DNA of 64,000 bases, taken from positions 124,001 through 188,000 of the forward strand of contig NZ_LFLZ01000001.1 of the NCBI RefSeq assembly GCF_001189845.1. Reading direction: 5' to 3'. The notes beneath the pieces are model-generated. The model had not been told where the DNA came from, searched no databases, and was given only the letters and a program-made list of their open reading frames with translations. The translations under genes were made by a program, and so were the position numbers. Each line of letters begins with the position of its first letter. Within the stretch, counting starts at the first letter, position 1. Of this stretch, positions 26,924 through 38,573 are shown piece by piece. The DNA comes from Bradyrhizobium tropiciagri (GTDB taxonomy: Bacteria; Pseudomonadota; Alphaproteobacteria; Rhizobiales; Xanthobacteraceae).

Positions 26924-28141
26924 TCATTCCGAGCCGGTCTTCGTCGCGATGTCGGTGATGAACCCGAGCACGCCGAACGTGGCGGCGACCGCGCAGACCG
27001 CGGTCCATCCACCATAACTCCAGGCCGTGGACGCGGCTGCCGCGCCGACCGCGCCGCCGATGAAGAACAGCGCCACGAACAGGCCGTTGATCCGGCCGCG
27101 CGCCTCGGGTTGCAGCAGATTGACGGCGCGGCGGCCGAGCGTCTGGTCGGTGGTGATGCCGAAATCGAGCAGCACGGCGCCGACGCCAAGCAAGGAGAGA
27201 GCCGCGATCCGCGACTCGATCATGCCGGCCCAGGCGCACAGCGCCAGCGAACCGGCGATGAGAAGGTGCGAGACGATCAGCAACGGCCGCGCGAAGCCCC
27301 TGTCGCCCCAGCGCCCGGCGATCGGCGTCGCTGCCGCACCTGCGACGCCGATCAGCGCGAACAGCGCGATTCCCTTGGCGTCGAGCTTGAACGGTGCGTC
27401 CGGCAGGCGTAGCGCCACCGCGGCCCAGAACGCGGTAAAGGACGCCATCACCAGCGCCGCGGTCCAGGAGCGGACGCGCAGCACCGGCTCCTCGCGCAGC
27501 AGCCTGGGAAATGAGCGCAACAGCGCGCCGTAGCTGACCCTCGCCGCAGGCTGCAAGGTCGGCAGATAACGCGCCAGCGCGCCGGCGAGCACGGTCATCA
27601 GGACGGCCGAGGTGACATAGTAGCCGCGCCAGTTCCAGCTGTCGGCGATCAGGCTTGCCGCCGGCCGCGAAAGCAGGATGCCGATCATCAGGCCGCTCAT
27701 GACGTCGCCGATCGCCTGGCCCCGCCGCTCCGGCGGGACCATCGATGCAACCAGCGGCACCACCATCTGGATCGCGGCGCAGGATGCGCCGAGGACGAAG
27801 GTTGCGGCGAGCAGGATCAGCGGCGTCGGCGCCAGCGCGGTGCCGATCGCGGCGATGATGGCACAGGCGAGGGTCCGCAGGATCAGCCGCCTGTTCTCGA
27901 CGAGGTCGACCAGCGGCACCAGCAGCAACAGCCCGAGCGCGTAGCCGAGCAGGGTCAGCGTCGAGATCAGGCCGGCCTGCAGCTCGGTCATGCCGAGCGA
28001 GCGGCCCATCAGGCCAACGAGGATCTGCGGAGCAAACAAATTGGTGACGACGGTGCCGGTCGTGATGGCGCCGATCCAGATCAGGGGACGCACCGAGACC
28101 GTGCGGGCCGGGGAGAGTTTGGTGGCTTCGGAAATGGTCAT
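26924..28141 (-). CDS. MFS transporter (multidrug-efflux type)
   Basis: 405 residues, 12 predicted TM helices. After the N-terminal IGAITTGTVVTNLFAPQILV come STLTLLGYALGLLLLVPLVD and the loop LVENRRLILR. TM5 carries GDVMSGLMIGILLSRPAASL, resembling the motif-C region of drug:H+ antiporters. The start MTISEATKLSPAR at 28141 has GAGGT upstream. It shares an overall plan with the MFS gene at 51270 (both NVF-like, paired with a regulator). Divergent from a LysR gene 93 bp away, which probably regulates it. Confidence 0.85.
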   Translation of the reverse strand: MTISEATKLSPARTVSVRPLIWIGAITTGTVVTNLFAPQILVGLMGRSLGMTELQAGLISTLTLLGYALGLLLLVPLVDLVENRRLILRTLACAIIAAIGTALAPTPLILLAATFVLGASCAAIQMVVPLVASMVPPERRGQAIGDVMSGLMIGILLSRPAASLIADSWNWRGYYVTSAVLMTVLAGALARYLPTLQPAARVSYGALLRSFPRLLREEPVLRVRSWTAALVMASFTAFWAAVALRLPDAPFKLDAKGIALFALIGVAGAAATPIAGRWGDRGFARPLLIVSHLLIAGSLALCAWAGMIESRIAALSLLGVGAVLLDFGITTDQTLGRRAVNLLQPEARGRINGLFVALFFIGGAVGAAAASTAWSYGGWTAVCAVAATFGVLGFITDIATKTGSE

Positions 28142-28234
28142 GGGACCTCGCGAGGAAGTGGCGAGGCCCCCTTTAGGGGATCGGCCTAATATGCTACAAT
28201 TCAAATAAGATGATGAAGAATATGCGAGATTGTT

Positions 28235-29137
28235 ATGAACACCCATGACCTCGTGGCGTTCGTCGCCGTGGTGGAGACCGGATCGATCGTTGCGGCGTCG
28301 GCGCGGTTGAACCTGACCCAGCCCGGCGTGACGCGGCGGATCCAGAATCTCGAGGAGATGCTCGGCGCGCAGCTCTTGGACCGGCTGTCGAAGCCGCTGA
28401 GGCCGACGGCGGCGGGCGTTGAGGCCTATGAGCAGGGGCGTCGTGTGCTGCGCATGCTCGACGACCTCAAGTCAGGCGTCGCCAATGACGGCGTTGTGCG
28501 CGGCGAGTTCAGGCTCGGGCTGACGCCGTTCTTGTCGGAGGCCGGGCTCACCGGTCCGCTCGATGCGGTGCGCGGCGAGTTTCCCGCGCTTGCGGTGCGC
28601 GTGGTCTCGGGCTGGTCGCCCAACCACATGGAGCGGGTCAGCCGCAACGAACTCGATGCGGCGGCGATCTGCCTGCCCGACGGCACCGCGCCGCCCGACG
28701 ATCTCGAGGCCTCCGACCTCGGCGCGCAGCCGGTGGTGTTCGTCGTTGCGCGCGAGATGAAGACGCCGAAATCAGTCGATCTCGAATGGCTGTCGCGAAC
28801 CGGCTGGGTGATCAACCAGGATGGCTGCGGCTTCCGCCAGACCTTGAAGCGGCATTTCGATGCGGCGCATCTGCCGTTCAACATCGCGGTCGAGGCGCTG
28901 GACAGTGAGCTGCGCCTGTCGCTGGTGGCGCGCGGCCTCGGCATCGGCCTCGTCACGCCGGTGGCGCTGAAGCGAAGCCCGATCCGCAGCCGGCTGAAGA
29001 TCGTGAAGATCGCGGATTTCAATCCGGCGGTGCGCGCCTGGATCGTGCATCGCCCGCCCGCCGGCCGCCTGGCGCGGCCGATCGAGGTGTTTCGGTCGGC
29101 GCTGGATCGTGAGCTGCAGGCGCTGATCCGCGGGTAG
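28235..29137 (+). CDS. LysR family regulator of the adjacent MFS gene
   Basis: 300 residues. HTH at residues 1-60: MNTHDLVAFVAVVETGSIVA then LTQPGVTRRIQNLEEMLGAQ. The C-terminal effector domain runs from FRLGLTPFLSEAGLTGPLDA. Divergent from the MFS gene; the 93-bp gap is AT-rich (GGCCTAATATGCTACAATTC) and probably holds both promoters and the LysR site. Regulation of the exporter is inferred from this arrangement. Confidence 0.88.
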   Translation: MNTHDLVAFVAVVETGSIVAASARLNLTQPGVTRRIQNLEEMLGAQLLDRLSKPLRPTAAGVEAYEQGRRVLRMLDDLKSGVANDGVVRGEFRLGLTPFLSEAGLTGPLDAVRGEFPALAVRVVSGWSPNHMERVSRNELDAAAICLPDGTAPPDDLEASDLGAQPVVFVVAREMKTPKSVDLEWLSRTGWVINQDGCGFRQTLKRHFDAAHLPFNIAVEALDSELRLSLVARGLGIGLVTPVALKRSPIRSRLKIVKIADFNPAVRAWIVHRPPAGRLARPIEVFRSALDRELQALIRG

Positions 29138-29140
29138 ATG

Positions 29141-29225
29141 CGTAGGATGGGTGGGGCGAAGCGATACCCATCATCTCGCCACGCGGTTGAGAGTCGATGG
29201 GTATCGCTGCGCTTCACCCATCCTA
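29141..29225. repeat. Family H palindromic repeat
   Basis: CGTAGGATGGGTGGGGCGAA...ATACCCATC and GATGGGTATCGCTGCGCTTC...CATCCTA, the second copy of the element at 26827. Begins 3 bases after the LysR stop. Confidence 0.85.
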
Positions 29226-29235
29226 AAGAACGCGC

Positions 29236-30315
29236 CTACCGCAATTTCCCGCGCGCCGTCACCGGCAACGCGCCGATGATCTCGTCGCCGCGCACCATCA
29301 CGACCTCGTCCATCATGTTGACGACGACGCAGACGTGATTGGGCACGATCCGCACCACGTCGCCGACATTCGGCCGGGTGTTGCTGCGGGAGAGGTCGAG
29401 GAAGCCGTGCTCCTCGGCGAAGCGGGCGATTTTGGCCTCGGGATGTTCGAGGATCAGGCCGTGGCCTTCGAGGCCGCCGGTATCCGACGTCAGCGTCTTG
29501 GAGCCGGCATCGAGGATGCCGCGCTCGGGGCCGGCACGGCTGACGACGGTGGAATAGATATGCAGCGCGCAATCGTCCCAGGTCGCGACGCCGGCGGCGA
29601 CCTGCATGCGGTCGTTGTAGATGTAGGTGCCGAAGCGGTGCTCGGTGCCGCCCTTCAGTCTGCCGAGATTGACGAGGTTCGGCGTGCCGCCGGTCGAGAC
29701 GATGGCAGCATCGAGGCCGTGGGCGCGCACGCCGGCCAGCGCCTCGTCGTAGAATTTCTGCGCATCCGCCCAGCCGGTCTCGGTCGGATACAGCATGAAG
29801 CCCGCGAAGCTCAGGCCCTTCGAGCTTGCGATCTCGCGCGCCAGCGCGATCGCCTCGGCCGGTGTCTCGACGCCGGCGCGCTTTCGGCCGGTGTCGCATT
29901 CGACCACGACGGAGAGTGGGCGGCCGGACGCGGCGGCCGCCTTCGGCAGGTCGCCGATCACGACGGAATTGTCCGCGGCGACGGTGACATTGGCCTTGCC
30001 CTGCAGCGCGCCGAGCCGCGCCATCTTCTCGTCGCCGAGCAGGTTGTAGCTGATCAGGATGTCGTCGATGCCGCTATCGGCCATGATCTCGGCCTCGCCG
30101 AGCTTCTGGCAGGTGATGCCCTTGGCGCCGGCCTTGATCTGCAGCTGCGCCAGCATCGGGTTCTTGTGGGTCTTGATGTGCGGCCGGTTGGCGACGCCGG
30201 CTTCGTCGCAAGCCTTCTGGATCCGCGCGATGTTGCGCTCGACCCGGTCCATGTCGATCACGGCGCAGGGCGTGCCGTATTCCCTGGCGATCTTGGCGGC
30301 GAGGGGCGTGGTCAT
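29236..30315 (-). CDS. DSD1-family PLP enzyme, D-threonine aldolase-like
   Basis: 359 residues. An alanine-racemase-type barrel at the N-terminus holds the PLP lysine region NRPHIKTHKNPMLAQLQIKA (about residues 43-62), followed by CDTGRKRAGVETPAEA. The C-terminal beta domain ends with VRIVPNHVCVVVNMMDEVVM, where His327 and Cys329 match the metal-binding H-x-C of D-threonine aldolase and D-serine dehydratase. The reaction is either D-threonine to glycine plus acetaldehyde, or D-serine deamination; sequence alone does not decide. Transcribed alone. Confidence 0.87.
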   Translation of the reverse strand: MTTPLAAKIAREYGTPCAVIDMDRVERNIARIQKACDEAGVANRPHIKTHKNPMLAQLQIKAGAKGITCQKLGEAEIMADSGIDDILISYNLLGDEKMARLGALQGKANVTVAADNSVVIGDLPKAAAASGRPLSVVVECDTGRKRAGVETPAEAIALAREIASSKGLSFAGFMLYPTETGWADAQKFYDEALAGVRAHGLDAAIVSTGGTPNLVNLGRLKGGTEHRFGTYIYNDRMQVAAGVATWDDCALHIYSTVVSRAGPERGILDAGSKTLTSDTGGLEGHGLILEHPEAKIARFAEEHGFLDLSRSNTRPNVGDVVRIVPNHVCVVVNMMDEVVMVRGDEIIGALPVTARGKLR

Positions 30316-30340
30316 CGGATTAGCTCCATTTCACAGCTTC

Positions 30341-30426
30341 CGTCATTGCGAGCGGAGCGAAGCAATCCATCCATCCGCATGTGCGGAGCCATGGATTGCT
30401 TCGTCGCTTCGCTCCTCGCAATGACG
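30341..30426. repeat. Family A palindromic repeat (short form)
   Basis: CGTCATTGCGAGCGGAGCGA...GCAATCCAT and ATGGATTGCTTCGTCGCTTC...CGCAATGACG, between the D-threonine aldolase-like gene and the ABC-F gene. Confidence 0.85.
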
Positions 30427-30442
30427 ATCATTTCCATGTGCT

Positions 30443-32260
<1,818 letters not shown>

Positions 32261-32264
32261 CGCG

Positions 32265-32762
32265 CTAACCCCCGTTCGCCGGCGCCTGCTCGGCGCGGCG
32301 GCGCTGGATGCGGCGGATGGTCTGGTCGAGCGTCGCCAGGAAATTCGAGCGGTCGCGCGGCGAATAAGATCTCGGCCCGCCGGTGATCTCGCCCGACGAA
32401 CGCAGATCGGTCATCAGATTGCGCACCGCCAGCGTCATGCCGATCGACTGTTCGGTGAACGGCTTGCCGTTCGGCGCGATCACGTCGGCGCCGGCCTTGA
32501 CGCAACGGCTCGCCAGCGGAATGTCCGCTGTTATCACCACGTCGCCCGCATGCGCGCGTTCGGCGATCCAGTCGTCGGCGGCATCCATGCCGGAACCGGC
32601 CGCGATGCGCTCGATCAGCGGATCCTGCGGCACGCGGATGAAATTGCCGGCGACCACGCTGACGGGCACGCCGAGCCGGATCGCGACGCGATAGATCTCG
32701 TCCTTCACCGGACAGGCGTCGGCGTCGACATAGATGCGGGTCAGGGCGGGGGTTTCAGTCAT
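32265..32762 (-). CDS. YaiI/YqxD family protein (UPF0178, DUF188)
   Basis: 165 residues. Family hallmark RIYVDADACPVKDEIYRVAI at the N-terminus, ADDWIAERAHAGDVVITADI with the conserved acidic pattern, and NGKPFTEQSIGMTLAVRNLM. The fold is PIN-like/NYN-related and may act on nucleic acid, but the function is not established. The start MTETPALTRIYVD at 32762 fits the family length; upstream ATGs add about 13-38 nonconserved residues. Confidence 0.9.
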   Translation of the reverse strand: MTETPALTRIYVDADACPVKDEIYRVAIRLGVPVSVVAGNFIRVPQDPLIERIAAGSGMDAADDWIAERAHAGDVVITADIPLASRCVKAGADVIAPNGKPFTEQSIGMTLAVRNLMTDLRSSGEITGGPRSYSPRDRSNFLATLDQTIRRIQRRRAEQAPANGG

Positions 32763-32896
32763 CGATTCCGGGTTCGCAGGCACGGCCTGCGTGTACTCCA
32801 TGGTGCGGAAAATTGCGAGCAAAACGAGAGGCTTGTCACGCTGCCCGGTTCGACTACGATTGCCTGAGAAAAACAACCGAAATAAGGGGAAACCCC

Positions 32897-33700
32897 ATGC
32901 CTTCGTCGACGCCCGCGCAGACCTACCGCGTCTCGGCCTACAACACCTCGAAACTGTCAGAGAACAAGATCCACGACGACACGGTGGCGCGGAAGTTCGG
33001 CTTTTCCGGCGGTCTGGTGCCCGGCGTCGACGTGATGGCCTACATGATGCATCTGCCGGTGGAGAAATGGGGCCGCGATTTCCTCGCGCGCGGCCTGATC
33101 GAGGCCCGCTTCGTCAAGCCGGTCTATGACGGCGAGATCGCGGAGTTGACCGGCCGGGAAACCGGCAATGGACTGTCGATCGAGCTCTTCAGCCGCGGCG
33201 AGCTCTGCGCCACCGGCACCGCATCGCTGCCGGCCTCCGTGCCGACATTCGTGCTCGACGACTACAAGCAGGTTGCCGCGGTTGCCGAACGCAAGCCGGT
33301 CAGCGCCTCGTCCTACGAAGAGGGCAAATGGCTCGGCGTCATCCCGCGCGACTGGTCGGGCGATGCGGCCAAGGAGTATCTCGCCGATATCAGGGAGACC
33401 GACCCGATCTACTTACGCGAAGGTCTCGGCCATCCCGGCCTGCTGCCGCGGGTGATGAACAAGGTGCTGGTCGACAATGCGATCCTCGGGCCGTGGATCC
33501 ATGTCGGCACGAGGATGCAGCTGTTGTCGGCGGGGAAGATCGGCGACGAGCTGACTGCGCGCGCCAAGGTGACCGGCAATTACGACAAGAAGGGCCACCG
33601 CTTCGTCGAACTCGACGCGCTGGTGCTCGGCAACGGCGTGCCGCTCGCGCATTGCTGGCACATCGCGATCACCCAACCGCGCGAGCAGGCGGCGGCGTAA
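32897..33700 (+). CDS. Double-hotdog MaoC-like protein, unknown substrate
   Basis: 267 residues. The first half has DDTVARKFGFSGGLVPGVDV then MAYMMHLPVEKWG, a MaoC/acyl-dehydratase-like hotdog with an altered active-site loop. The second half ends in KGHRFVELDALVLGNGVPLA then HCWHIAI, a second hotdog. The canonical D-x(4)-H hydratase motif is not evident, so catalysis is uncertain. The ATG at 32897 lies 6 bases after an AAGGGGA ribosome site. Divergent from the YaiI gene. Confidence 0.75.
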   Translation: MPSSTPAQTYRVSAYNTSKLSENKIHDDTVARKFGFSGGLVPGVDVMAYMMHLPVEKWGRDFLARGLIEARFVKPVYDGEIAELTGRETGNGLSIELFSRGELCATGTASLPASVPTFVLDDYKQVAAVAERKPVSASSYEEGKWLGVIPRDWSGDAAKEYLADIRETDPIYLREGLGHPGLLPRVMNKVLVDNAILGPWIHVGTRMQLLSAGKIGDELTARAKVTGNYDKKGHRFVELDALVLGNGVPLAHCWHIAITQPREQAAA

Positions 33701-33707
33701 CCTTCCA

Positions 33708-33855
33708 CCTCTCCCCGTTCTTTACGGGGAGAGGTCGGATCGCATCGCAGATGCGATCCGGGTGAGGGGCAAGGCACAATTCCAGTTACAACGACGGTGC
33801 TCGCCGGATGGAGCCCCTCACCCCAACCCTCTCCCGCAAGAGCGGGGCGAGGGAG
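33708..33855. repeat. Family G palindromic repeat
   Basis: CACCTCTCCCCGTTCTTTAC...GGTGAGGGGC and GAGCCCCTCACCCCAACCCT...GCGAGGGAG, with an inner hairpin GGATCGCATCGCAGATGCGA. Lies between the convergent hotdog and CoxL-like genes. Confidence 0.8.
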
Positions 33856-33866
33856 CAAACACGCCC

Positions 33867-36239
33867 TTACGCCGCGTTCGCCTTGGCGTCCTGGATCGCG
33901 CGCCAGACGCGTTCGGGCGTCAGCGGCATGTTGATGTGCTTGACGCCGTATTCCGACAGCGCGTCGACCACGGCGTTGACGATGCAGACCAGGCTGCCGG
34001 CGCAGCCGGCTTCGCCGCAGCCCTTGGTGCCGAGCGGGTTGGATTTCGCCGGCGAGGGATGATCCCCGACCTGCATCGACGGCACGTCGCCGGCGCGCGG
34101 CAGCGCGTAGTCCATGAACGAACCGGTGATCGGCTGGCCCGAGGCGTCGTAGCTGACCTCCTCCATCAACGCCTGGCCGATGCCCTGCGCGACGCCGCCG
34201 TGCAGCTGGCCGGCAACGATCATCGGATTGACCACGACGCCGAAATCGTTGACCGCCGAGTAGCGCACGATCCGCGTCACGCCGGTGTCGGGATCGATCT
34301 CGACCTCGGCGACGTGACAGCCGTTCGGGAAAGTCGACGCGGTCTCCTTGGTGGCGTGATCGACGTCGAGCGTGTCAGGCGTGCCCTCCGGCATCTTGCT
34401 TTCGCGCATCCGCTCGGCGAGCTCCATGATGCCGATCGAGCGGTCGGTGCCGGCGATGGTGAAGCGGCCCTGGCCGAACTCGATATCGGCCTCGGAGGCC
34501 TCCAGCATGTGCGCGGCGGCCTTCTTGCCTTTCTCGACAACGAGCGCAGAGGCCTCGACGATCGCCTGGCCGGTCGCCGTGATCGAGCGCGAGCCGCCGG
34601 TGCCGTTGCCGAACCGCACCAGATCGCTGTCACCCTGTTCGAGCGTGATCTTCTCGAAGGGAACGCCGAGCTGGTCGGACAGCACCTGCGCGAACGGCGT
34701 GGCGTGGCCCTGGCCGTAATCGAGCGTGCCGGTGGTGAGCTTCACCGAGCCGTCGGGCTCGAAGGTGATCTTGCCGAGCTCGCCAGACGGCGGCGCGGTG
34801 ACCTCGAGATAGGAGCCGACGGCGATGCCGCGCAGCTTGCCGCTCTTCTTGCTCTCCTTCTTGCGCCTGGCGAAGTTGTCGTAGTCGGAGATCTCCAGCG
34901 CCTTCTGGAACACGCCGGCGAAATCGCCGCTGTCATAGGTGACGCCGGAGGCGGCGGGGAAGGGCAGCTGCGACGGCTTGATGAAGTTGCGCTTGCGCAA
35001 GGTGAAGCGGTTGATGCCCATCTCGTCGGCGGCGGCATCGATCAGCCGCTCCATGTAGTAGTTGGCCTCGGGCCGGCCGGCGCCGCGATAGGCGCCCATC
35101 AGCGTGGTGTTGGTCAGAACGGTCTTGATGTCGACGCCGAGCAGCGGCGTGCGATAGACGCTGGCGAGGTTCTTGCCCGTGTTGAGCGACAGCGGGCCCG
35201 GCGCGACGCCGGTGATGTAGGCGCCGAGGTTGCCGTAGCCGGACAACCGCACCGCGAGGAACTTGCCGTCGGCGTCGAGCGCGAGCTCGGCATGGATCAG
35301 CTGGGCGCGGCCCTGGCTGTCGGACAGGAAGCTGGTCGAACGCTCGTCGAGCCACTTCACGGGACGCCCGAGCTCGCGCGCCGCATGCGCGATGCAGGTG
35401 TATTCGGGATAGTTGAGGTTCTTCATCCCGAACGAGCCGCCGACATTGCCGGTCAGGATGCGGACCTTGTCCGCGGGCACATTGAGCAGCCGCGCCAGGA
35501 TCGCCTTGTTGCCTGAAACGCCCTGGGTCGGGACCTGCAGCGTGAAGCGCTCGGTCTTCTTGTCGTAATGCGCGAGCGCGACGCGCGGCTCCATCGAGAC
35601 CACGGCGACGCGGGTGTTGACGATGTCGAGTTTTGTGACGTGCGCGGCGCTGGCGAATGCCGCGTCGATCTTGGCGGTGTCACCATAGTGGTAGTCGAGC
35701 GCGACGTTGTTCGGGATGTTGTCATAGAGCTGCGGCGCGCCGGGCTTCGACGCCTCGGCGGCGTCGGTCACCGCGGGCAGCGGCTCGATGTCGACCTCGA
35801 CCGCCTCGGCCGCATCGCGGGCCTGCGCCGCGGTCTCCGCCACCACGAAGGCGACGGGATCGCCGACGAAGCGCACCTTGTCAGTTACCAGCGCCGGGCG
35901 GTTGGTCTGCAGCAGCGGCGAGCCGTCGCGGTTCTTCAGCGGCAGGCCGCAGGTGAACGGCTTGTAGCCGGCGGCCGCGAGGTCGGCGCCGGTCCACACC
36001 CCGAGCACGCCCGGCATCGCCCTGACGGCTTCCGTATCGATCCCCTTGATGAGTCCGTGGGCATGGGAGGAGCGAACCATCCAGCAGATGGCTTGGCCGG
36101 GCAGGGAGAAATCGTCGGTGTATCTGCCCTTGCCGCGCACCAGGGTGTCGTCCTCCTTTCGTCGAACAGGCTGTCCGACACCGTATTTTTGCAGTGCGAT
36201 AGCGTTTTCGAGGGAGGCGGGCGGCGTGTGATCTTGCAT
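33867..36239 (-). CDS. CoxL-like molybdopterin-binding subunit (form II), without partner subunits
   Basis: 790 residues, xanthine dehydrogenase / CO dehydrogenase large-subunit family. The N-terminal ald_Xan_dh_C domain starts at [20 protein letters not shown]. The Mo-cofactor domain has [20 protein letters not shown], and the active-site loop [20 protein letters not shown] (about residue 385) is the AYRGAGR type of form II enzymes rather than the AYRCSFR of true aerobic CO dehydrogenase. C-terminal block: [20 protein letters not shown]. No FAD (CoxM) or 2Fe-2S (CoxS) subunit gene is next to it. The start at 36239 ([14 protein letters not shown]) is chosen because the longer frame adds a nonconserved leader. 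Confidence 0.9.
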   Translation of the reverse strand: MQDHTPPASLENAIALQKYGVGQPVRRKEDDTLVRGKGRYTDDFSLPGQAICWMVRSSHAHGLIKGIDTEAVRAMPGVLGVWTGADLAAAGYKPFTCGLPLKNRDGSPLLQTNRPALVTDKVRFVGDPVAFVVAETAAQARDAAEAVEVDIEPLPAVTDAAEASKPGAPQLYDNIPNNVALDYHYGDTAKIDAAFASAAHVTKLDIVNTRVAVVSMEPRVALAHYDKKTERFTLQVPTQGVSGNKAILARLLNVPADKVRILTGNVGGSFGMKNLNYPEYTCIAHAARELGRPVKWLDERSTSFLSDSQGRAQLIHAELALDADGKFLAVRLSGYGNLGAYITGVAPGPLSLNTGKNLASVYRTPLLGVDIKTVLTNTTLMGAYRGAGRPEANYYMERLIDAAADEMGINRFTLRKRNFIKPSQLPFPAASGVTYDSGDFAGVFQKALEISDYDNFARRKKESKKSGKLRGIAVGSYLEVTAPPSGELGKITFEPDGSVKLTTGTLDYGQGHATPFAQVLSDQLGVPFEKITLEQGDSDLVRFGNGTGGSRSITATGQAIVEASALVVEKGKKAAAHMLEASEADIEFGQGRFTIAGTDRSIGIMELAERMRESKMPEGTPDTLDVDHATKETASTFPNGCHVAEVEIDPDTGVTRIVRYSAVNDFGVVVNPMIVAGQLHGGVAQGIGQALMEEVSYDASGQPITGSFMDYALPRAGDVPSMQVGDHPSPAKSNPLGTKGCGEAGCAGSLVCIVNAVVDALSEYGVKHINMPLTPERVWRAIQDAKANAA

Positions 36240-36436
36240 CGAAAATGACCTGAAATGCCCGGATTTGTTGGAATTTGGGGCGCTGAGGAGATAACGCACG
36301 CCCTCCTTAACGACAACGCCCGATTGGACATGGACCCAATGTGAACGGAGTTTGCGTAGCGCTTTGACGCTGCTAAAGTTTCCGTGAACGACAATTATTC
36401 GGCAGCCCCTTTGGGTCCTGCGGAAAGACAGTTTTG

Positions 36437-37480
36437 ATGAACGACCATGTGCGGCTTTGCGACGGCCCTCCGGCCGGCGAAGCCCCGTCAGGGTTGGTTG
36501 CGGCAGCCGCGGATACTGGCGTCTACGCCGCACTCGATCTTGGCACCAACAATTGCCGGCTGTTGATAGCCTGTCCCACTGGCGACGGGTTCCGCGTGGT
36601 CGACTCCTTCTCGCGGATCATCCGGCTCGGCGAGGGCATCGCCGCGACCGGCTCGATCAGCGAAGCGGCGATCGAGCGCGCCATTGCGGCGCTCGCCATT
36701 TGCAGCGACAAGATCCGCTATCGCAAGGCCCGCCGGCTGCGGCTGATCGCCACCGAGGCCTGCCGCGCCGCCGGCAACGCGGAAAGCTTTCGCGCGCGCG
36801 TCGCGGCTGCGACCGGCATCGAGCTCGAGGTGATCGACCGCGAGACCGAGGCGACGCTCGCCGTGATCGGCTGCTCGCCGCTGCTCGACCCGAAAGGGCG
36901 GGGCGCCATCCTGTTCGACATCGGCGGCGGCTCGACCGAGTTGGTGCGGATTGAGCGCGATCCCGCCGCGCCCGATGCGCCGCCGCGGATCAAGGCGTGG
37001 ATGTCGATCCCGCTCGGCGTCGTGACGCTGGCGGAGCATTTCGGCGGCAGGAACGTAACCCGGGATTTGTATGCGCAGATGATCGATGAGGTCGCGCGGC
37101 ATGTCGCGCCGTTCGCGGCCGAGCATGGCAAGGATCTGCGCGACATGCATATGCTCGGCACCTCGGGCACCGTGACCACGCTCGCCGGCGTTTTCCTCAA
37201 TCTGTCGCGCTACGACCGCCGCCGCATCGACGGCATCTGGATGAACGATGGCGACGTCACAGCGACGATCCAGAAGCTGCTCGGCATGAGCTACGAGGCG
37301 CGCGTCAACAACAACTGCATCAGCGTCGAGCGGGCCGACCTCGTGCTCGCCGGCTGCGCGATCCTCGATGCGATCCGCAACGCGTTCCCGATGCCGCGGC
37401 TCCGCGTCGCCGATCGCGGCCTGCGCGAGGGCATGCTGGTCGAGATGATGCGCGAGGACGGCGCGCTGCGGGCGTGCTAG
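36437..37480 (+). CDS. Ppx/GppA family phosphatase
   Basis: 347 residues, ASKHA fold. Phosphate-1 motif YAALDLGTNNCRLLIACPTG, acidic segment LRLIATEACRAAGNAESF, phosphate-2 motif ILFDIGGGSTELVRIERD, and later MLGTSGTVTTLAGVFLNLSR. Hydrolyses terminal phosphate from polyphosphate or pppGpp. It is short, lacking the C-terminal HD-like domain of E. coli Ppx, as is usual in alphaproteobacteria. ATG 36437 follows a TTG in frame. Diverges from the CoxL-like gene and precedes rlmE, a common rhizobial neighbourhood. Confidence 0.92.
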   Translation: MNDHVRLCDGPPAGEAPSGLVAAAADTGVYAALDLGTNNCRLLIACPTGDGFRVVDSFSRIIRLGEGIAATGSISEAAIERAIAALAICSDKIRYRKARRLRLIATEACRAAGNAESFRARVAAATGIELEVIDRETEATLAVIGCSPLLDPKGRGAILFDIGGGSTELVRIERDPAAPDAPPRIKAWMSIPLGVVTLAEHFGGRNVTRDLYAQMIDEVARHVAPFAAEHGKDLRDMHMLGTSGTVTTLAGVFLNLSRYDRRRIDGIWMNDGDVTATIQKLLGMSYEARVNNNCISVERADLVLAGCAILDAIRNAFPMPRLRVADRGLREGMLVEMMREDGALRAC

Positions 37481-37491
37481 AGCTTCTCTTG

Positions 37492-37690
37492 CCTCGCCCC
37501 GCTTGCGGGGAGAGGCCGGATCTTACGCAAAGCGCAAGATCCGGGTGAGGGGGACTCTCCGCGAGCTCATCTCTCACTTCTTTGACGAGGCAGCCCCTCA
37601 CCGTAGCCGACGCTTTGCGTTGGCGTCCTTTTTAAGAACGGCGGCCGAAAGGCCGCCTATGCCTCTCCCCGCAAGAGCGGGGCGAGGGAG
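37492..37690. repeat. Family G palindromic repeat with nested inserts
   Basis: Outer arms CCTCGCCCCGCTTGCGGGGA...GGGTGAGGGGG and GCCCCTCACC...CCTCTCCCCGCAAGAGCGGG. Two extra hairpins are inserted in the right half: GCCGACGCTTTGCGTTGGC and GGCGGCCGAAAGGCCGCC. The element ends 12 bases before the rlmE start. Confidence 0.75.
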
Positions 37691-37702
37691 TAGAGAAGCA
37701 GT

Positions 37703-38398
37703 ATGGCGAAAGACACCACCGGGCGGCTGCACGTCACGGTCAAGAGCGGCGGCAAGCGAAAGCTGTCGTCAAAACTCTGGCTCGAGCGCCAGCTCAACGA
37801 TCCCTACGTCGCCAAGGCCAAGGCGCTGGGCTATCGCTCGCGCGCGGCCTTCAAGCTGCTCGAGATCGACGACAAATATCGCCTGCTCAAGCCGGGTATG
37901 ACGGTGGTCGACCTCGGCGCTGCGCCTGGCGGCTGGAGCCAGATCGCCGCCAAGCGCACCGGCGCCGCCGACGGCAAGGGCAAGGTGGTCGCGATCGATC
38001 TGCTGGAGATGGGCGAGATCCCTGGCGTCACCTTTGCGCAGCTCGACTTCCTGGATCATGACGCGCCGGAAAAGCTGATCGCGATGATGGGCGGCCGCGC
38101 CGACATCGTGATGTCGGATATGGCCGCCAACACCACCGGCCATCGCAAGACCGATCAGCTGCGCATCATTGGTCTCGTCGAGACCGCCGCGCATTTCGCC
38201 GGCGAGGTGCTCAATCCCGGCGGGACCTTCCTGGCAAAGGTGTTCCAGAGCGGCGCCGATGCCGAGCTGGTCGGGCAGCTGAAGCGCGATTTCGCCACCG
38301 TCCGCCACGTCAAGCCGGCGGCCAGCCGGCAGGACTCCTCGGAGCGCTACGTGCTGGCGACTGGGTTTCGCGGGCAGCAGCCGTTGCGAGGAACGTAG
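37703..38398 (+). CDS. rlmE: 23S rRNA (uridine-2552 2'-O)-methyltransferase
   Basis: 231 residues, RlmE/FtsJ family. SAM motif [20 protein letters not shown] and a K-D-K-E tetrad: Lys in [16 protein letters not shown], Asp in [12 protein letters not shown], Lys in [14 protein letters not shown], Glu in the region [11 protein letters not shown]. Methylates U2552 in the A-loop of 23S rRNA during late 50S assembly. The N-terminal extension of about 20 basic residues ([20 protein letters not shown]) is usual for alphaproteobacterial members. Confidence 0.95.
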   Translation: MAKDTTGRLHVTVKSGGKRKLSSKLWLERQLNDPYVAKAKALGYRSRAAFKLLEIDDKYRLLKPGMTVVDLGAAPGGWSQIAAKRTGAADGKGKVVAIDLLEMGEIPGVTFAQLDFLDHDAPEKLIAMMGGRADIVMSDMAANTTGHRKTDQLRIIGLVETAAHFAGEVLNPGGTFLAKVFQSGADAELVGQLKRDFATVRHVKPAASRQDSSERYVLATGFRGQQPLRGT

Positions 38399-38573
38399 CG
38401 ACGGGGGTGGTGCCCCGGAAGAGGGCGACGCGCACCAAGCTGAAGCTTTTGGAACCCTTTCCCCTGCGGCGTATTCTATTTTCCCGGCGCGGTCTGTTCG
38501 TTGCGTATCTCGGCCTGACGCCACCACGGGATCCGTGCAACGAACCGCGCCTCCGTCTGGGAGATGTCCCGTG

